Shown here piece by piece: positions 36,060 through 44,794 of a DNA stretch of 64,000 bases. Within the stretch, counting starts at the first letter, position 1; each line of letters starts with the position of its first letter. The notes beneath the pieces were generated by a model. It was given only the letters and a program-made list of their open reading frames with translations, had not been told where the DNA came from and searched no databases. The DNA is from Agreia sp. COWG (lineage in GTDB: Bacteria > Actinomycetota > Actinomycetes > Actinomycetales > Microbacteriaceae), in NCBI RefSeq assembly GCF_904528075.1, contig NZ_LR882035.1, positions 2,108,001-2,172,000 of the forward strand, written 5' to 3'. The translations under genes and the position numbers were made by a program.

Positions 36060-36917
36060 TCAGTCGTTGGCCAGAGCCGCCAGACCGATGCGGTGGAAGT
36101 CGGGCATGGTGAGCGCCTCGCCCCGCATGGTCGGCTCGACGCCGGCACGTTCGAGCACCGCGGTGGCGTGCTGGGTGTCACCGAACACGGGGATGAGCGA
36201 CTGGCGCAGCATCTTGCGTCGCTGCTGGAAGGCCGCGTCGACGACTTCGAAGGTGGCGAGCCTCACCTTTTCGGTGTCGGGCAGCTCGGCGTGCCGCGTG
36301 AACGACACCAGAATCGAGTCGACGTTCGGCACGGGCCAGAACACCTGCCGGCTCACGTTGCCGCTCGTTTTCACCGTGCCGTACCAGGCGGCCTTGACGC
36401 TCGGCGAGCCGTAGATCTTCGAACCGGGAACCGCGGCGAGTCGGTGACCGACCTCTGCCTGAACCATCACCAGACCGGAGCGAATAGACGGAAAGTGCTC
36501 GAGAAAGTGCAGCAGCACGGGCACCGACACGTTGTACGGCAGATTCGCGACGAGCCGCACGGGCTCGCCCGGCAGGCTGCGGATGCTCATGGCATCGTCT
36601 CGCACCACCGTCAGCTGGGCGTCGGGCTGGAGGGCCCGCACGGTGTCGGGCAGTTGTGCCGCGAGACGCTTGTCGATCTCGACCGCGATCACCGTGGCGT
36701 CGACCTCGGTGAGTCCCAGTGTCAGCGAGCCGAGCCCGGGTCCGACCTCGACGACCGTCTCCCCCGGCTGCACACCCGCGACGCGCACGATGCGCCGCAC
36801 CGTGTTGGCGTCGATCACGAAGTTCTGCCCGAGCTTCTTGGTCGGCGTCAAATCGAGCAGCTCGGCGAGGTCGCGGATCTCGGCCGGCCCCAGGAGGCGA
36901 GGGCTCTCGTCGGTCAT
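36060..36917 (-). CDS. ksgA: 16S rRNA (adenine1518-N6/adenine1519-N6)-dimethyltransferase
   Basis: Ribosome maturation enzyme (RsmA). 285 residues with KKLGQNFVIDANTVRRIV near the N-terminus, SAM motif VVEVGPGLGSLTL, the catalytic LVANLPYNVSVP and the C-terminal MLRQSLIPVF region. Its ATG overlaps the tatD stop (ATGA). It ends the metG-tatD-ksgA run, a conserved actinobacterial order. Confidence 0.96.
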   Translation of the reverse strand: MTDESPRLLGPAEIRDLAELLDLTPTKKLGQNFVIDANTVRRIVRVAGVQPGETVVEVGPGLGSLTLGLTEVDATVIAVEIDKRLAAQLPDTVRALQPDAQLTVVRDDAMSIRSLPGEPVRLVANLPYNVSVPVLLHFLEHFPSIRSGLVMVQAEVGHRLAAVPGSKIYGSPSVKAAWYGTVKTSGNVSRQVFWPVPNVDSILVSFTRHAELPDTEKVRLATFEVVDAAFQQRRKMLRQSLIPVFGDTQHATAVLERAGVEPTMRGEALTMPDFHRIGLAALAND

Positions 36918-37807
36918 TCCGCGATCACCGGTTCTGAATCCCAGCTGCCGTAGACCAGCTCGGTATTCGAGCTGATCTGCGCTGCCAGCATCGACACGTC
37001 GGTGCCCAGGTGGTTCGCCATGAAGCGCAGCGTGTAGGGCAGCAGATAGGGGGCATTCGGCCGCCCCCTCAGCGGTGTCGGCGTGAGGTAGGGCGCATCC
37101 GTCTCGACCAGCAGCAGCCTGCGGGGCGCCACCTCGAGGGCCTCGCGCAGGTTCTCGGCGTTCTTGAACGTGACCGTGCCGGCGAACGACATGTACCAGC
37201 CGTTCTCGGCACAGACCCTCGCCATGGCCGCGTCTCCGGAGTAGCAGTGGAACACCGTCTTCTCTGGCGCACCCACGCGCCGGAGGGTCTGGATGACGAC
37301 GTCGTGGGCGTCTCGGTCGTGGATCTGCAGGGCGAGCCCGTTGGCCTTGGCGATCTCGATGTGCGCCTCGAACGAGCGCAACTGCGCCGCGCGACCCTCC
37401 TCTGGCGTGCGAAAGAAGTCGAGACCGGTCTCGCCGACGGCCCGAACGCGGGGCCTGGTCGCCAGCTCGGCGATCGCGGTGAGCGCATCGTCGAGCTCGC
37501 CCGCCCGCTCGTAGCGCGGCGCCTCGTTCGGGTGGATGGACACGGCCGCCAGCATGCGCGGCTCTCGGGCGGCCTGCTCGGCCGACCAGATGCTCGACTC
37601 GAGGTCTGTGCCGACCTGCACGACTCCGCGAACGCCCACGCTGGAGGCCCGATCGAGCTGCTCTCGATAATCGAGAACCTCGTGGTCGACGTTCTCGTCG
37701 CTCTCTGACGCGGTCGACGGCGGCGGCGGGTCGAGATGGGTGTGGTTGTCGTATACGCCCACCACGAGCGGCTCGGGTAGCGGCGGGTAGCTCAAGTCTT
37801 TCGGCAC
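36914..37807 (-). CDS. TatD-family metal-dependent hydrolase
   Basis: 297 residues of the TatD/YcfH DNase-like family. The metal ligands are visible as DNHTHLD, AVGETGLDFFRTP, LQIHDRDAHDV, VFHCYSGD and LLVETDAPYLTPTP. The GTG at 37807 lies 4 nt after the metG stop. The first 40 residues carry an extra Pro/Ser/acidic insertion (PPPPSTASESDENVDHE) after the HTHLD motif. General role: 3'-5' exonuclease or nuclease quality control. Confidence 0.94.
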   Translation of the reverse strand: MPKDLSYPPLPEPLVVGVYDNHTHLDPPPPSTASESDENVDHEVLDYREQLDRASSVGVRGVVQVGTDLESSIWSAEQAAREPRMLAAVSIHPNEAPRYERAGELDDALTAIAELATRPRVRAVGETGLDFFRTPEEGRAAQLRSFEAHIEIAKANGLALQIHDRDAHDVVIQTLRRVGAPEKTVFHCYSGDAAMARVCAENGWYMSFAGTVTFKNAENLREALEVAPRRLLLVETDAPYLTPTPLRGRPNAPYLLPYTLRFMANHLGTDVSMLAAQISSNTELVYGSWDSEPVIAE

Positions 37808-37811
37808 GGCT

Positions 37812-39392
37812 CTACGCGGCCGCGCCGTCGCCGGCGTCGACGACCTCGATGCGCGGGAACAGGGGCTCGAGAGGCGAAACCGACGTGCCGCCGACCCAGT
37901 CGAATGCCGAGCGGATGGGCTGGTCGCTGACGGCTCCCGCGCCGTTCAGCGCGGTCCACAGCTTGGCCGCGGCCTCGGGGATCACCGGCGACAGCAGCAC
38001 GGCGAGCGTTCCGATGCCGCGCACGGCGGTGTTCAGCACGGTGCCGAGGCGCTCGCGGTTGGCCGGGTCCTTCGACAGCGCCCAGGGCTCCTGCAGCGTG
38101 ATGTAGCCGTTGAGCTCGTCGACGAGCTCCCAGATCGAGGCGATGGCCTCGTGGATGGCGAGCCGGTCGATGGCCTCGTCTGCTGCGGCCGTCACCCGCA
38201 GCTCGGTGTCGCGGATCGCCCGGTCGGGCGCATCCAGCTCGCCGGCCGACGGGATCGTGCCGTCGAAGTAGCGGGTGACCATGGCGATGACCCGCGAAGC
38301 GAGGTTGCCGAATCCGTTGGCGAGCTCGGCCTGGTAACGAGCCGACAGGTCTTCCCAGCTGAACGAACCGTCCTGGCCGAAGCTGATCGCGCGCAGAAAG
38401 TAGTACCGGAAGGCATCGGAGCCGAACGTGTCGGTGATCTGGTTCGGTGCGATTCCGGTGAGCTTCGACTTGGACATCTTCTCGCCGCCGACGAGCAGCC
38501 AGCCGTGGCCGAACACCTGCTTCGGAACCTCGAGCCCGGCGGCCATGAGCATGGCGGGCCAGATCACGGCGTGGAAGCGTGCGATGTCTTTGCCGACGAT
38601 GTGCGTGGCGGGCCAACGGCGGGCGAAGGCCTCGTCGTCGGAGCCGTAGCCGGCCGCGGTGATGTAGTTCAGCAGCGCGTCGAACCACACATAGACCACG
38701 TGCGATGAGTCCCACGGCACCTTGACGCCCCAGTCGAAACTCTGCCGCGAGATCGACAGGTCGGTGAGCCCGCGACGCACGAACGACACGATCTCGTTGC
38801 GCACGCTCTCCGGCTGGATGAACTGGGGATTCTCCTCGTAGAGCGCGAGCAGCCGCTCGGCGAAGTCGCTCATGCGGAAGAAGTAGTTGCGCTCCTTCAA
38901 GAGCTCCACCGGCTTGGAATGGATGGCGCAGACCTTCTGGCCCTCGTAGACCCCGGTGCCGTCGACCAGGTCGCTGTCGGCCTTGTACTCCTCACAGCCC
39001 ACGCAGTAGTAGCCCTCGTACTCACCCGTGTAGATGTAACCGGCATCGAAGAGGCGCTGAAGAAAGAGCTGCACGTTCGTCTCGTGGCGCTCGTCGGTCG
39101 TGCGGATGAAGTCGTCGTTCGAGATGTCGATCGTCTTGAGCAGAGGCTGCCAGGCCGTCTCGACGAGCCGGTCGGCCCATTGTTTCGGCGTGACGCCGTT
39201 CGCCGTGGCGGTGCGCAGGATCTTCTGGCCGTGCTCGTCGGTGCCGGTGAGGAACCAGGTATCGTCGCCCGCCTGGCGGTGCCAGCGCGCGAGCACGTCG
39301 GAGGCCACCTCCGTGTAGGCGTGCCCGATGTGGGGCACGTCATTCACATAGAAAATAGGCGTGGTGACATAAAACGAGGAGCCGTCGGACAT
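37812..39392 (-). CDS. metG: Methionyl-tRNA synthetase
   Basis: Charges tRNA-Met. From ATG 39392 (MSDGSSFYVTTPIFYVND) it has 526 residues. It has the HIGH-type PHIGHAY, a zinc-knuckle insert with CVGCEEY, the KMSKS-type GEKMSKSKL and an anticodon-binding helical domain. There is no C-terminal tRNA-binding EMAP domain. An ATG pair at 39404/39401 would add three or four residues. It lies 41 nt downstream of rsmI. Confidence 0.96.
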   Translation of the reverse strand: MSDGSSFYVTTPIFYVNDVPHIGHAYTEVASDVLARWHRQAGDDTWFLTGTDEHGQKILRTATANGVTPKQWADRLVETAWQPLLKTIDISNDDFIRTTDERHETNVQLFLQRLFDAGYIYTGEYEGYYCVGCEEYKADSDLVDGTGVYEGQKVCAIHSKPVELLKERNYFFRMSDFAERLLALYEENPQFIQPESVRNEIVSFVRRGLTDLSISRQSFDWGVKVPWDSSHVVYVWFDALLNYITAAGYGSDDEAFARRWPATHIVGKDIARFHAVIWPAMLMAAGLEVPKQVFGHGWLLVGGEKMSKSKLTGIAPNQITDTFGSDAFRYYFLRAISFGQDGSFSWEDLSARYQAELANGFGNLASRVIAMVTRYFDGTIPSAGELDAPDRAIRDTELRVTAAADEAIDRLAIHEAIASIWELVDELNGYITLQEPWALSKDPANRERLGTVLNTAVRGIGTLAVLLSPVIPEAAAKLWTALNGAGAVSDQPIRSAFDWVGGTSVSPLEPLFPRIEVVDAGDGAAA

Positions 39393-39433
39393 GCTCCCCA
39401 TCATAAAGGCGCGTCCAGCCGCCCGACCTCGCG

Positions 39434-40294
39434 TTACAGCAGCGGCAGCCGGGCCTGCTCGTTCGCGGGGGTACGACCCGTTCTCTTCGACAGCGCCGCC
39501 TCGTAGAGATCCCTCCGCGAGAGTCCGGTCGCCTCGGCGATCGAGGCCGAAGCCTCCTTGAGCCTGCTGCCGTCTTCGACGAGTTCGAGTACCTGGGCGA
39601 CCCCCGTGTCGAGGTCGACCTCCAGCGGTGCTGCACCGGCGATCACGATGACGATCTCGCCCTTGACCCCCTCATTCGCCCACTCGATAAGGCCGGATGC
39701 GGTGCCCCGCTTCACCTCTTCGTACAGTTTGGTGAGTTCCCGCGCGACGGCCACGCGGCGGTCCGCGCCGAGCGCCGTCGCGATGTCGGCGAGCGCCGCG
39801 GCGATGCGATTCGGAGACTCGAAGAACACCATCGTGCGCGGCTCACGCACGAGGGCGCCGAGCGTCGTCAGCCTCTCCCCCTGCTTGCGCGGCAGGAATC
39901 CCTCGAAAGTGAAGCGGTCGGTGGGCAGCCCGGACACCGCGAGCGCCATCAGCACGGCAGAGGGGCCGGGGATCGCCGTGACCTCGACACCCGCGGCGAC
40001 CGCGGCTGCAACGAGGTGGAATCCGGGGTCCGACACGGTGGGCATGCCGGCGTCGCTCATCACGACGAGGTCCGCGGTGCGCGCGAACTCCACGAGCTCG
40101 GCCGCCTTCTCCCTCTCGTTGTGGTCGTGCAGGGCCACGAGGCGAGGACGGTTCTCCAGGTTCAAAGCCCGCAGGAGCTTGATCGCCACACGCGTGTCCT
40201 CGGCCGCGATCAGCTCGCAGGCTTCGAGCGTCTCGACGAGCCGCACCGAGGCATCTTTCAGATTGCCGATGGGCGTGCCCGCGAGGATGATCAT
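39434..40294 (-). CDS. rsmI: 16S rRNA (cytidine1402-2'-O)-methyltransferase
   Basis: 286 residues of the tetrapyrrole-methylase fold: LAGTPIGNLKDASVRL at the start, AAEDTRVAIKLL, VVMSDAGMPTVSDPGFHLV and AIPGPSAVLMAL. Normal length. It is divergent from gtrA and heads the metG-tatD-ksgA run. TACGCT 6 nt before the ATG suggests a leaderless promoter. Confidence 0.96.
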   Translation of the reverse strand: MIILAGTPIGNLKDASVRLVETLEACELIAAEDTRVAIKLLRALNLENRPRLVALHDHNEREKAAELVEFARTADLVVMSDAGMPTVSDPGFHLVAAAVAAGVEVTAIPGPSAVLMALAVSGLPTDRFTFEGFLPRKQGERLTTLGALVREPRTMVFFESPNRIAAALADIATALGADRRVAVARELTKLYEEVKRGTASGLIEWANEGVKGEIVIVIAGAAPLEVDLDTGVAQVLELVEDGSRLKEASASIAEATGLSRRDLYEAALSKRTGRTPANEQARLPLL

Positions 40295-40300
40295 GGGCTA

Positions 40301-40306
40301 AGCGTA
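40301..40306 (-). promoter_or_regulatory. -10-like hexamer of rsmI
   Basis: TACGCT ends 6 nt before the ATG at 40294. Confidence 0.4.
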
Positions 40307-40332
40307 TCGAGCGCCCACACGTGAGGAGTCGA

Positions 40333-40797
40333 ATGCAGAGCGATGAGATCGCGACGGGCGGCGGCCGACGTGGGGTGATCGGGAGGCTCTGGCGCAGCCG
40401 GGTAGTGCGCTTCGGCGCGCTGGGGGTGGCGAACAACCTTCTCGCGTACGCCATCTTCGCCGGGCTGACCCTCGCGGGCGTTGCATCTATCGCGGCAGCG
40501 ACCATCACCTACGTTCTCGGCATGGTCGTGAGCTACCTCGGCAACCGCTCCTTCACCTTCCGGCACACGGGCAGCGCCCGCCGCTCGCTCGTCAGGTTCC
40601 TCATCGTGAACGCCGTCGGTTACGGCATCAACGTAGCGATCCTGGCCATCTTCGTCGAACACCTGGGGTTCAATGCCCTGCTGGTTCAGTTCGTCGCGAT
40701 CGTGATCGTGGCCGGCTTCATCTTCGTATCGATGCGCTTCTGGGTGTTCTCTGGCGACAAAACCGTCCCGACGAAGCCCTTACGATGGGGCACGTGA
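40333..40797 (+). CDS. GtrA-family membrane protein
   Basis: 154 residues from ATG 40333 (MQSDEIATGG), preceded by GAGGAG. Four membrane segments with the family core RFGALGVANNLLAYAIFAGL, SYLGNRSFTFRHTG and FVSMRFWVFSG. GtrA proteins are thought to flip or carry polyprenyl-phosphate-linked sugars. The next gene uses polyprenyl-phosphate mannose, so a role in supplying that donor is plausible (inference). A GTG at 40321 would add four residues. Confidence 0.88.
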   Translation: MQSDEIATGGGRRGVIGRLWRSRVVRFGALGVANNLLAYAIFAGLTLAGVASIAAATITYVLGMVVSYLGNRSFTFRHTGSARRSLVRFLIVNAVGYGINVAILAIFVEHLGFNALLVQFVAIVIVAGFIFVSMRFWVFSGDKTVPTKPLRWGT

Positions 40798-42395
40798 CCG
40801 ACCTCGAGAGCCCTCCTGTTCGCGAGGCAGAACCGAGAGGCTCGAGGCTCGACGACTGGTGGGGCCGGCTGCTCTCCACCCCCGGTCGGCAGCGGCTCTG
40901 GGCGTGGGGCGGCCCCATCGCCGTGACGCTGCTCGCCGCCGTCCTGCGCCTGGTGAATCTCGGTCACCCGCACACCCTGGTCTTCGACGAGACGTTCTAC
41001 GTCAAAGACGCCTACACGACGCTCAAGAACGGCTACGAGTCCACGTGGCCCGCCAATGCCGACGCGAGCTTCAACGCCGGCGACGCCGACATCTACCAGC
41101 AGACCGGGTCCTTCGCGGTGCATCCGCCGCTGGGCAAGTGGATCATCGCTCTCGGCATCGCCGTGTTCGGCGTCGATTCCAGCTTCGGCTGGCGCATCTC
41201 GGTGGCCGTGTGCGGAATCCTTCTCGTCCTGCTGACGGTGCTCATCGCCAAGAAGCTGTTCCGCTCCACGTTCCTCGCCACGGTCGCGGGATTCCTGCTC
41301 GCCATCGACGGGCACGCCATCGTCATGAGCCGCGTCGCCGTCCTCGACGGAATCTTCGCCCTCGTCGCCCTGGCCGGCGTCGGCGCGGTGCTGATGGACC
41401 GCGAGTGGCAGAGTCGGCGGCTCGACGAGAAGCTGATGGCCTTCGACAAGGTGGGCCGGGTATCAAGGTGGGGGCCCGCCATCTGGTGGCGCCCGTGGGT
41501 GCTGGCCGCGGGCATCCTGTTCGGGGCCGCCTCGGCCGTGAAGTGGTCTGGCCTGTACTTTCTGGCCGCCTTCGCGGTCTACCTGATCGTGGTCGACGCA
41601 GTGGCGCGTCGCCGGGCCGGGTTGCCGCTCTGGGCCGCGGGCGCGATCGTCAAGCAGGGGCCGATCACGTTCCTTCTGACCGTGCCGATCGCCATCGCGG
41701 TCTACCTGTCGACCTGGGCCGGCTGGTTTCTCACCTCGGGAGGCATGCACAGGCAATGGGTGCAGTCCTCTGGCGAGTACTGGACGGGGCCGCTGGCATG
41801 GGTTCCCAACTGGGCCCAGAACTTCTGGCACCTCGAGGTGGCGATCTACAACTACCACGTCAACGAGCACACTCCGCACCCGTACCAGTCGAACCCGTTC
41901 ACCTGGCTGTTCCTCATCCGACCCGTGCAGATGTATGTCCAGACGACCGACAACGGCCAGGGCGGCTGCGGCTCGGGCATCTGCTACGAGAACATCAGCT
42001 CGATCGCCAACCCCATCATCTGGTGGGCCGGCACGGCCGCGCTGCTCTATCTCGTGTACCGCCTCATCCGCAAGCGCGAGTGGGTCGTGGGCTTCATCAT
42101 GATGGGCATGGCCGCCGGTTACCTGCCCTGGTTGCTCTATGTGAACCGCACCATCTTCCAGTTCTATACGATCGCGTTCGAGCCCTATCTGATCCTCGGG
42201 CTGGTCTTCGTGATCGGCCTCGCCCTCGGTAAACGCACCGACCCTCGTTGGATGCGGGTGGGCGGTGTGCGCGCGGTCATCGCGTTCCTCGTCATCTGCG
42301 CGGCGGTCAGCGCCTTCTTCTATCCGGTGTGGACGGCGCAGTCGATTCCCGGTTGGTTCCTCTCGCTGCACTACTGGCTGCCGTCGTGGCGCTAG
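40785..42395 (+). CDS. PMT-family polyprenyl-phosphate-mannose-protein mannosyltransferase
   Basis: O-mannosylates secreted proteins during export. 536 residues with about ten membrane segments. The catalytic Asp-Glu is in LVFDETFYVKDAY. The HPPLGKW, MSRVAVLDGIFA and VKWSGLYFLAAF motifs follow, and the C-terminal region with LPWLLYVNRTIFQFYTIAFEPY is typical of actinobacterial Pmt. The start overlaps the gtrA stop; GTG 40794 is an alternative start nine bases on. Targets are likely lipoproteins and secreted wall proteins such as those at 12.7-22 kb. Confidence 0.92.
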   Translation: MGHVTDLESPPVREAEPRGSRLDDWWGRLLSTPGRQRLWAWGGPIAVTLLAAVLRLVNLGHPHTLVFDETFYVKDAYTTLKNGYESTWPANADASFNAGDADIYQQTGSFAVHPPLGKWIIALGIAVFGVDSSFGWRISVAVCGILLVLLTVLIAKKLFRSTFLATVAGFLLAIDGHAIVMSRVAVLDGIFALVALAGVGAVLMDREWQSRRLDEKLMAFDKVGRVSRWGPAIWWRPWVLAAGILFGAASAVKWSGLYFLAAFAVYLIVVDAVARRRAGLPLWAAGAIVKQGPITFLLTVPIAIAVYLSTWAGWFLTSGGMHRQWVQSSGEYWTGPLAWVPNWAQNFWHLEVAIYNYHVNEHTPHPYQSNPFTWLFLIRPVQMYVQTTDNGQGGCGSGICYENISSIANPIIWWAGTAALLYLVYRLIRKREWVVGFIMMGMAAGYLPWLLYVNRTIFQFYTIAFEPYLILGLVFVIGLALGKRTDPRWMRVGGVRAVIAFLVICAAVSAFFYPVWTAQSIPGWFLSLHYWLPSWR

Positions 42396-43426
42396 GGCGC
42401 ACCGCGCCAGGCTGGCTTCCCGGCATGGCCGTGGCCGCCGCGGCAGCATTCGTCGCGTTTCTGCTGCACCTCGCAGTGCCAGGCATCCCCCTGCTCACCG
42501 CCGCGGTGGCCCTGGGCATGATCGTCGCTCAGATCCCGGCGCTGCGGCCCCTGCTCGACGGGCCGCTGAAGCCCGGTCTCGCCGTGTCGTCTCGTCGTCT
42601 CCTGCGCATCGGCATCGTCTTGCTCGGGCTCAAGCTCAGCCTCGTCGACATCGCCGGCCTCGGTCTGGTGACCATCGTCGCAATCGTGTTCGTGGTCATC
42701 CTGACGTTCGGCGTCACCCTGCTGCTGGGCCGGATGCTCGGCCTTCCCGGCTACCAACCCCTGCTCATCGCCGCGGGATTCTCGATCTGCGGCGCCTCCG
42801 CCGTGGGTGCCATGAGCGCCGTCACCCGGGCGAAGGACGCCGAGAGCGCGACGCCCATCGCGCTCGTCACGCTCTGCGGCACCCTCGCGATCGTTCTTCT
42901 CCCCCTCGCCCGCATCCCGCTCGGCTTCGATCCGACCGAGTTCGGCACGTGGGTCGGCCTCAGCGTGCACGACGTGGGCCAGGTGGTCGCGACCGCCCAG
43001 ATCGTGGGGCCCGTCGCCCTTGCGTCCGCCGTGGTCGTGAAGCTCACCCGCGTGTTGACACTGGCCCCCATGGTCGCGATCGTCGGTGCGGTCGAGCGAC
43101 GCCGCCCGCGAGCGGAGGGGTCGGCCGCTGATTCAGCGGCGGGCAAGCGGCCTCCGATCGTGCCTCTCTTCGTCGTCGGTTTCGTGGCGGCCGTGCTCGT
43201 GCGCACCCTTCTGCCCCTGCCCGATGTGGCGCTTCAGGTGGCCGACATCCTGCAGACCGCCCTCCTGGCGACGGCGCTCTTCGCGCTCGGCACGGGCATC
43301 CGGTTCGCCGAACTGGCCCGCACCGGCTGGAAGGCTCTGGTCGTGGGCCTCGGCTCGTGGGTCTTCATCGCCGTGCTCTCCATCGTCGCCGTGTGGGTGA
43401 CGACCGGACTCAGCGCGGCGCCGTAG
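42386..43426 (+). CDS. YeiH-family putative sulfate exporter
   Basis: 346 residues, about ten membrane segments. Family markers are RIGIVLLGLKLSL, AAGFSICGASAVGAMSAV and LSVHDVGQVVATAQIVGP. The GTG 42386 overlaps the end of the mannosyltransferase gene by 10 nt, so translation is probably coupled. The UPF0324/YeiH family is annotated as sulfate exporters, but direct evidence is limited. No link to mannosylation is evident. Confidence 0.87.
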   Translation: MALGRTAPGWLPGMAVAAAAAFVAFLLHLAVPGIPLLTAAVALGMIVAQIPALRPLLDGPLKPGLAVSSRRLLRIGIVLLGLKLSLVDIAGLGLVTIVAIVFVVILTFGVTLLLGRMLGLPGYQPLLIAAGFSICGASAVGAMSAVTRAKDAESATPIALVTLCGTLAIVLLPLARIPLGFDPTEFGTWVGLSVHDVGQVVATAQIVGPVALASAVVVKLTRVLTLAPMVAIVGAVERRRPRAEGSAADSAAGKRPPIVPLFVVGFVAAVLVRTLLPLPDVALQVADILQTALLATALFALGTGIRFAELARTGWKALVVGLGSWVFIAVLSIVAVWVTTGLSAAP

Positions 43427-43456
43427 GGCCGACGGGCTCCGGGGCGGGTGCGTGGC

Positions 43457-43471
43457 GGCCGTCTGACGGCC
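43457..43471 (+). terminator. Candidate hairpin terminator after the YeiH gene
   Basis: GGCCGTCTGACGGCC is a perfect short inverted repeat 31 nt after the stop codon. It lacks a T-run, as is common in actinobacteria. Confidence 0.35.
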
Positions 43472-43495
43472 CCAATCCAGCCGGTCCGAGTGCAG

Positions 43496-43501
43496 TAGTT
43501 T
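43496..43501 (+). promoter_or_regulatory. -10-like hexamer of the RDD gene
   Basis: TAGTTT ends 6 nt before GTG 43508. Confidence 0.4.
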
Positions 43502-43507
43502 CAGAAA

Positions 43508-44032
43508 GTGGATACTGCAGCTCGGCGGCTCGTAGCGTGGCTGATCGACTGGTGCTGCATCCTCGTCTGGGTCGCTACCACGGCGGCGATCGGGGTGCCA
43601 CTGCTGCTGGTCGGAGTCATCACCGTGACGAACGTGATCGTGCTGAACCTCGTCGGGGCCATCGTGGTCATCGTTCCGGTAGTCGGCGCTGCTGCGTGGT
43701 GCGAGTCCACGCCCCGAGGAGCGACCCCGGGGAAACGTGCCATGGGTTTGGTGGTTCAGTCCGGAAGCATCCGGCTGCCGTACCGGCTCGCTCTGCTGCG
43801 CAATGCACTCAAGCTCGGGGTGCCGTGGCTCATCGGTCATGCGGCGGTGTTCGCCATAGTGAACAGTAGTAACGCGGGCAACGTGCCAGCTGGAGTCTGG
43901 GTGCTGACCGGTCTTGCGTACCTGATTCCTGTCATCTGGATCATCTCGCTGTTTGTCGGAGACCACCGAACGCCCTATGACCGGATCTGCGGTACTCACG
44001 TCCTGCGCATCAGGGTGACGACCGCACACTGA
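43508..44032 (+). CDS. RDD-family membrane protein
   Basis: 174 residues with three or four membrane segments. RRLVAWLIDW at the N-terminus contains the Arg-Asp pattern of the family. RGATPGKRAMGLVV and HRTPYDRICGTHVL are the other conserved parts. RDD proteins have been linked to ion or solute transport, but the function is generally unknown. The GTG start is supported by the -10-like hexamer 6 nt upstream. Confidence 0.85.
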   Translation: MDTAARRLVAWLIDWCCILVWVATTAAIGVPLLLVGVITVTNVIVLNLVGAIVVIVPVVGAAAWCESTPRGATPGKRAMGLVVQSGSIRLPYRLALLRNALKLGVPWLIGHAAVFAIVNSSNAGNVPAGVWVLTGLAYLIPVIWIISLFVGDHRTPYDRICGTHVLRIRVTTAH

Positions 44033-44085
44033 AAGCTCGTCAGACGCGCATGAGGTGGGCCGAGTGCTAGACGAAGAGGGCGCCG

Positions 44086-44724
44086 TCAGAGATCAGAAGA
44101 CGAAGACTCCGCCAGGTCACGGATGAATGCCCCGTGGTCCAACCCGGCGGTTGAGGCGATGCCAGGTGGGAGTTCTGACATGAAATCGTAGTGTCCGACA
44201 TTGTCATGAACCCGGATACTCACCGAGGCGGGTGCCGTCCGCAACAACTCGGCCGACGCGGGCGGAGTGATCGTGTCGCTCGTTCCTGCGTGCACGATGA
44301 TCGGCTGGTGAACCTGCGCTAGTGCGTCCGGCGCTCGAAACCAGCCCACGGTCGGCGCGTACAGCACCAGACGGGACACTCGTGCCTCTGAAGGAACGGC
44401 AATCGGTTGGCCGTCCCGAGTCCACGGCTGGGCGCCGGCGAGACACAGTGCCGCCCAGCCTCCGACCGAGTGGCCGGCGGCGACGACGGGAAGGTGATCA
44501 CCGCTGTAGTGGGACAGCGCTGCTTTCAGTCGCACCACACGTTCTTGAAGTTGCTGCGTGGTAACGGTGCGCGGATCGAATCGTTCATGCGTGGGTGCGA
44601 GCACCACGAACCCGACACTGACAAAGCCGTCGAGCAATGCTCTGTAACGCCGTGGTTCGCCTCCCGCGCCCGGCCCGAAGAGTACGATGCCACGGGGCGC
44701 TTCGGGCGGCTCGAGGATGAACAT
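44086..44724 (-). CDS. Alpha/beta hydrolase
   Basis: 212 residues. Beta-strand GIVLFGPGAGGEP supplies the oxyanion hole, the nucleophile elbow is VAAGHSVGGWAAL (Ser91), and a late Asp and His (HAGTSDTITPP, NVGHYDFM) complete a triad. It resembles small dienelactone-hydrolase-like or poly(ethylene terephthalate)-like hydrolases, but the substrate is unknown. It is transcribed towards the ABC exporter's 3' end, away from it, with a likely leaderless promoter. Confidence 0.82.
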   Translation of the reverse strand: MFILEPPEAPRGIVLFGPGAGGEPRRYRALLDGFVSVGFVVLAPTHERFDPRTVTTQQLQERVVRLKAALSHYSGDHLPVVAAGHSVGGWAALCLAGAQPWTRDGQPIAVPSEARVSRLVLYAPTVGWFRAPDALAQVHQPIIVHAGTSDTITPPASAELLRTAPASVSIRVHDNVGHYDFMSELPPGIASTAGLDHGAFIRDLAESSSSDL

Positions 44725-44730
44725 TCCAGC

Positions 44731-44736
44731 ATCTTA
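44731..44736 (-). promoter_or_regulatory. -10-like hexamer of the alpha/beta hydrolase gene
   Basis: TAAGAT ends 6 nt before the ATG at 44724. Confidence 0.4.
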
Positions 44737-44794
44737 GGCTCAGCCGACGTCGCCGCGGTGGGTGCACCGAATCCACGAGCAGCGGGCTCAGTGG

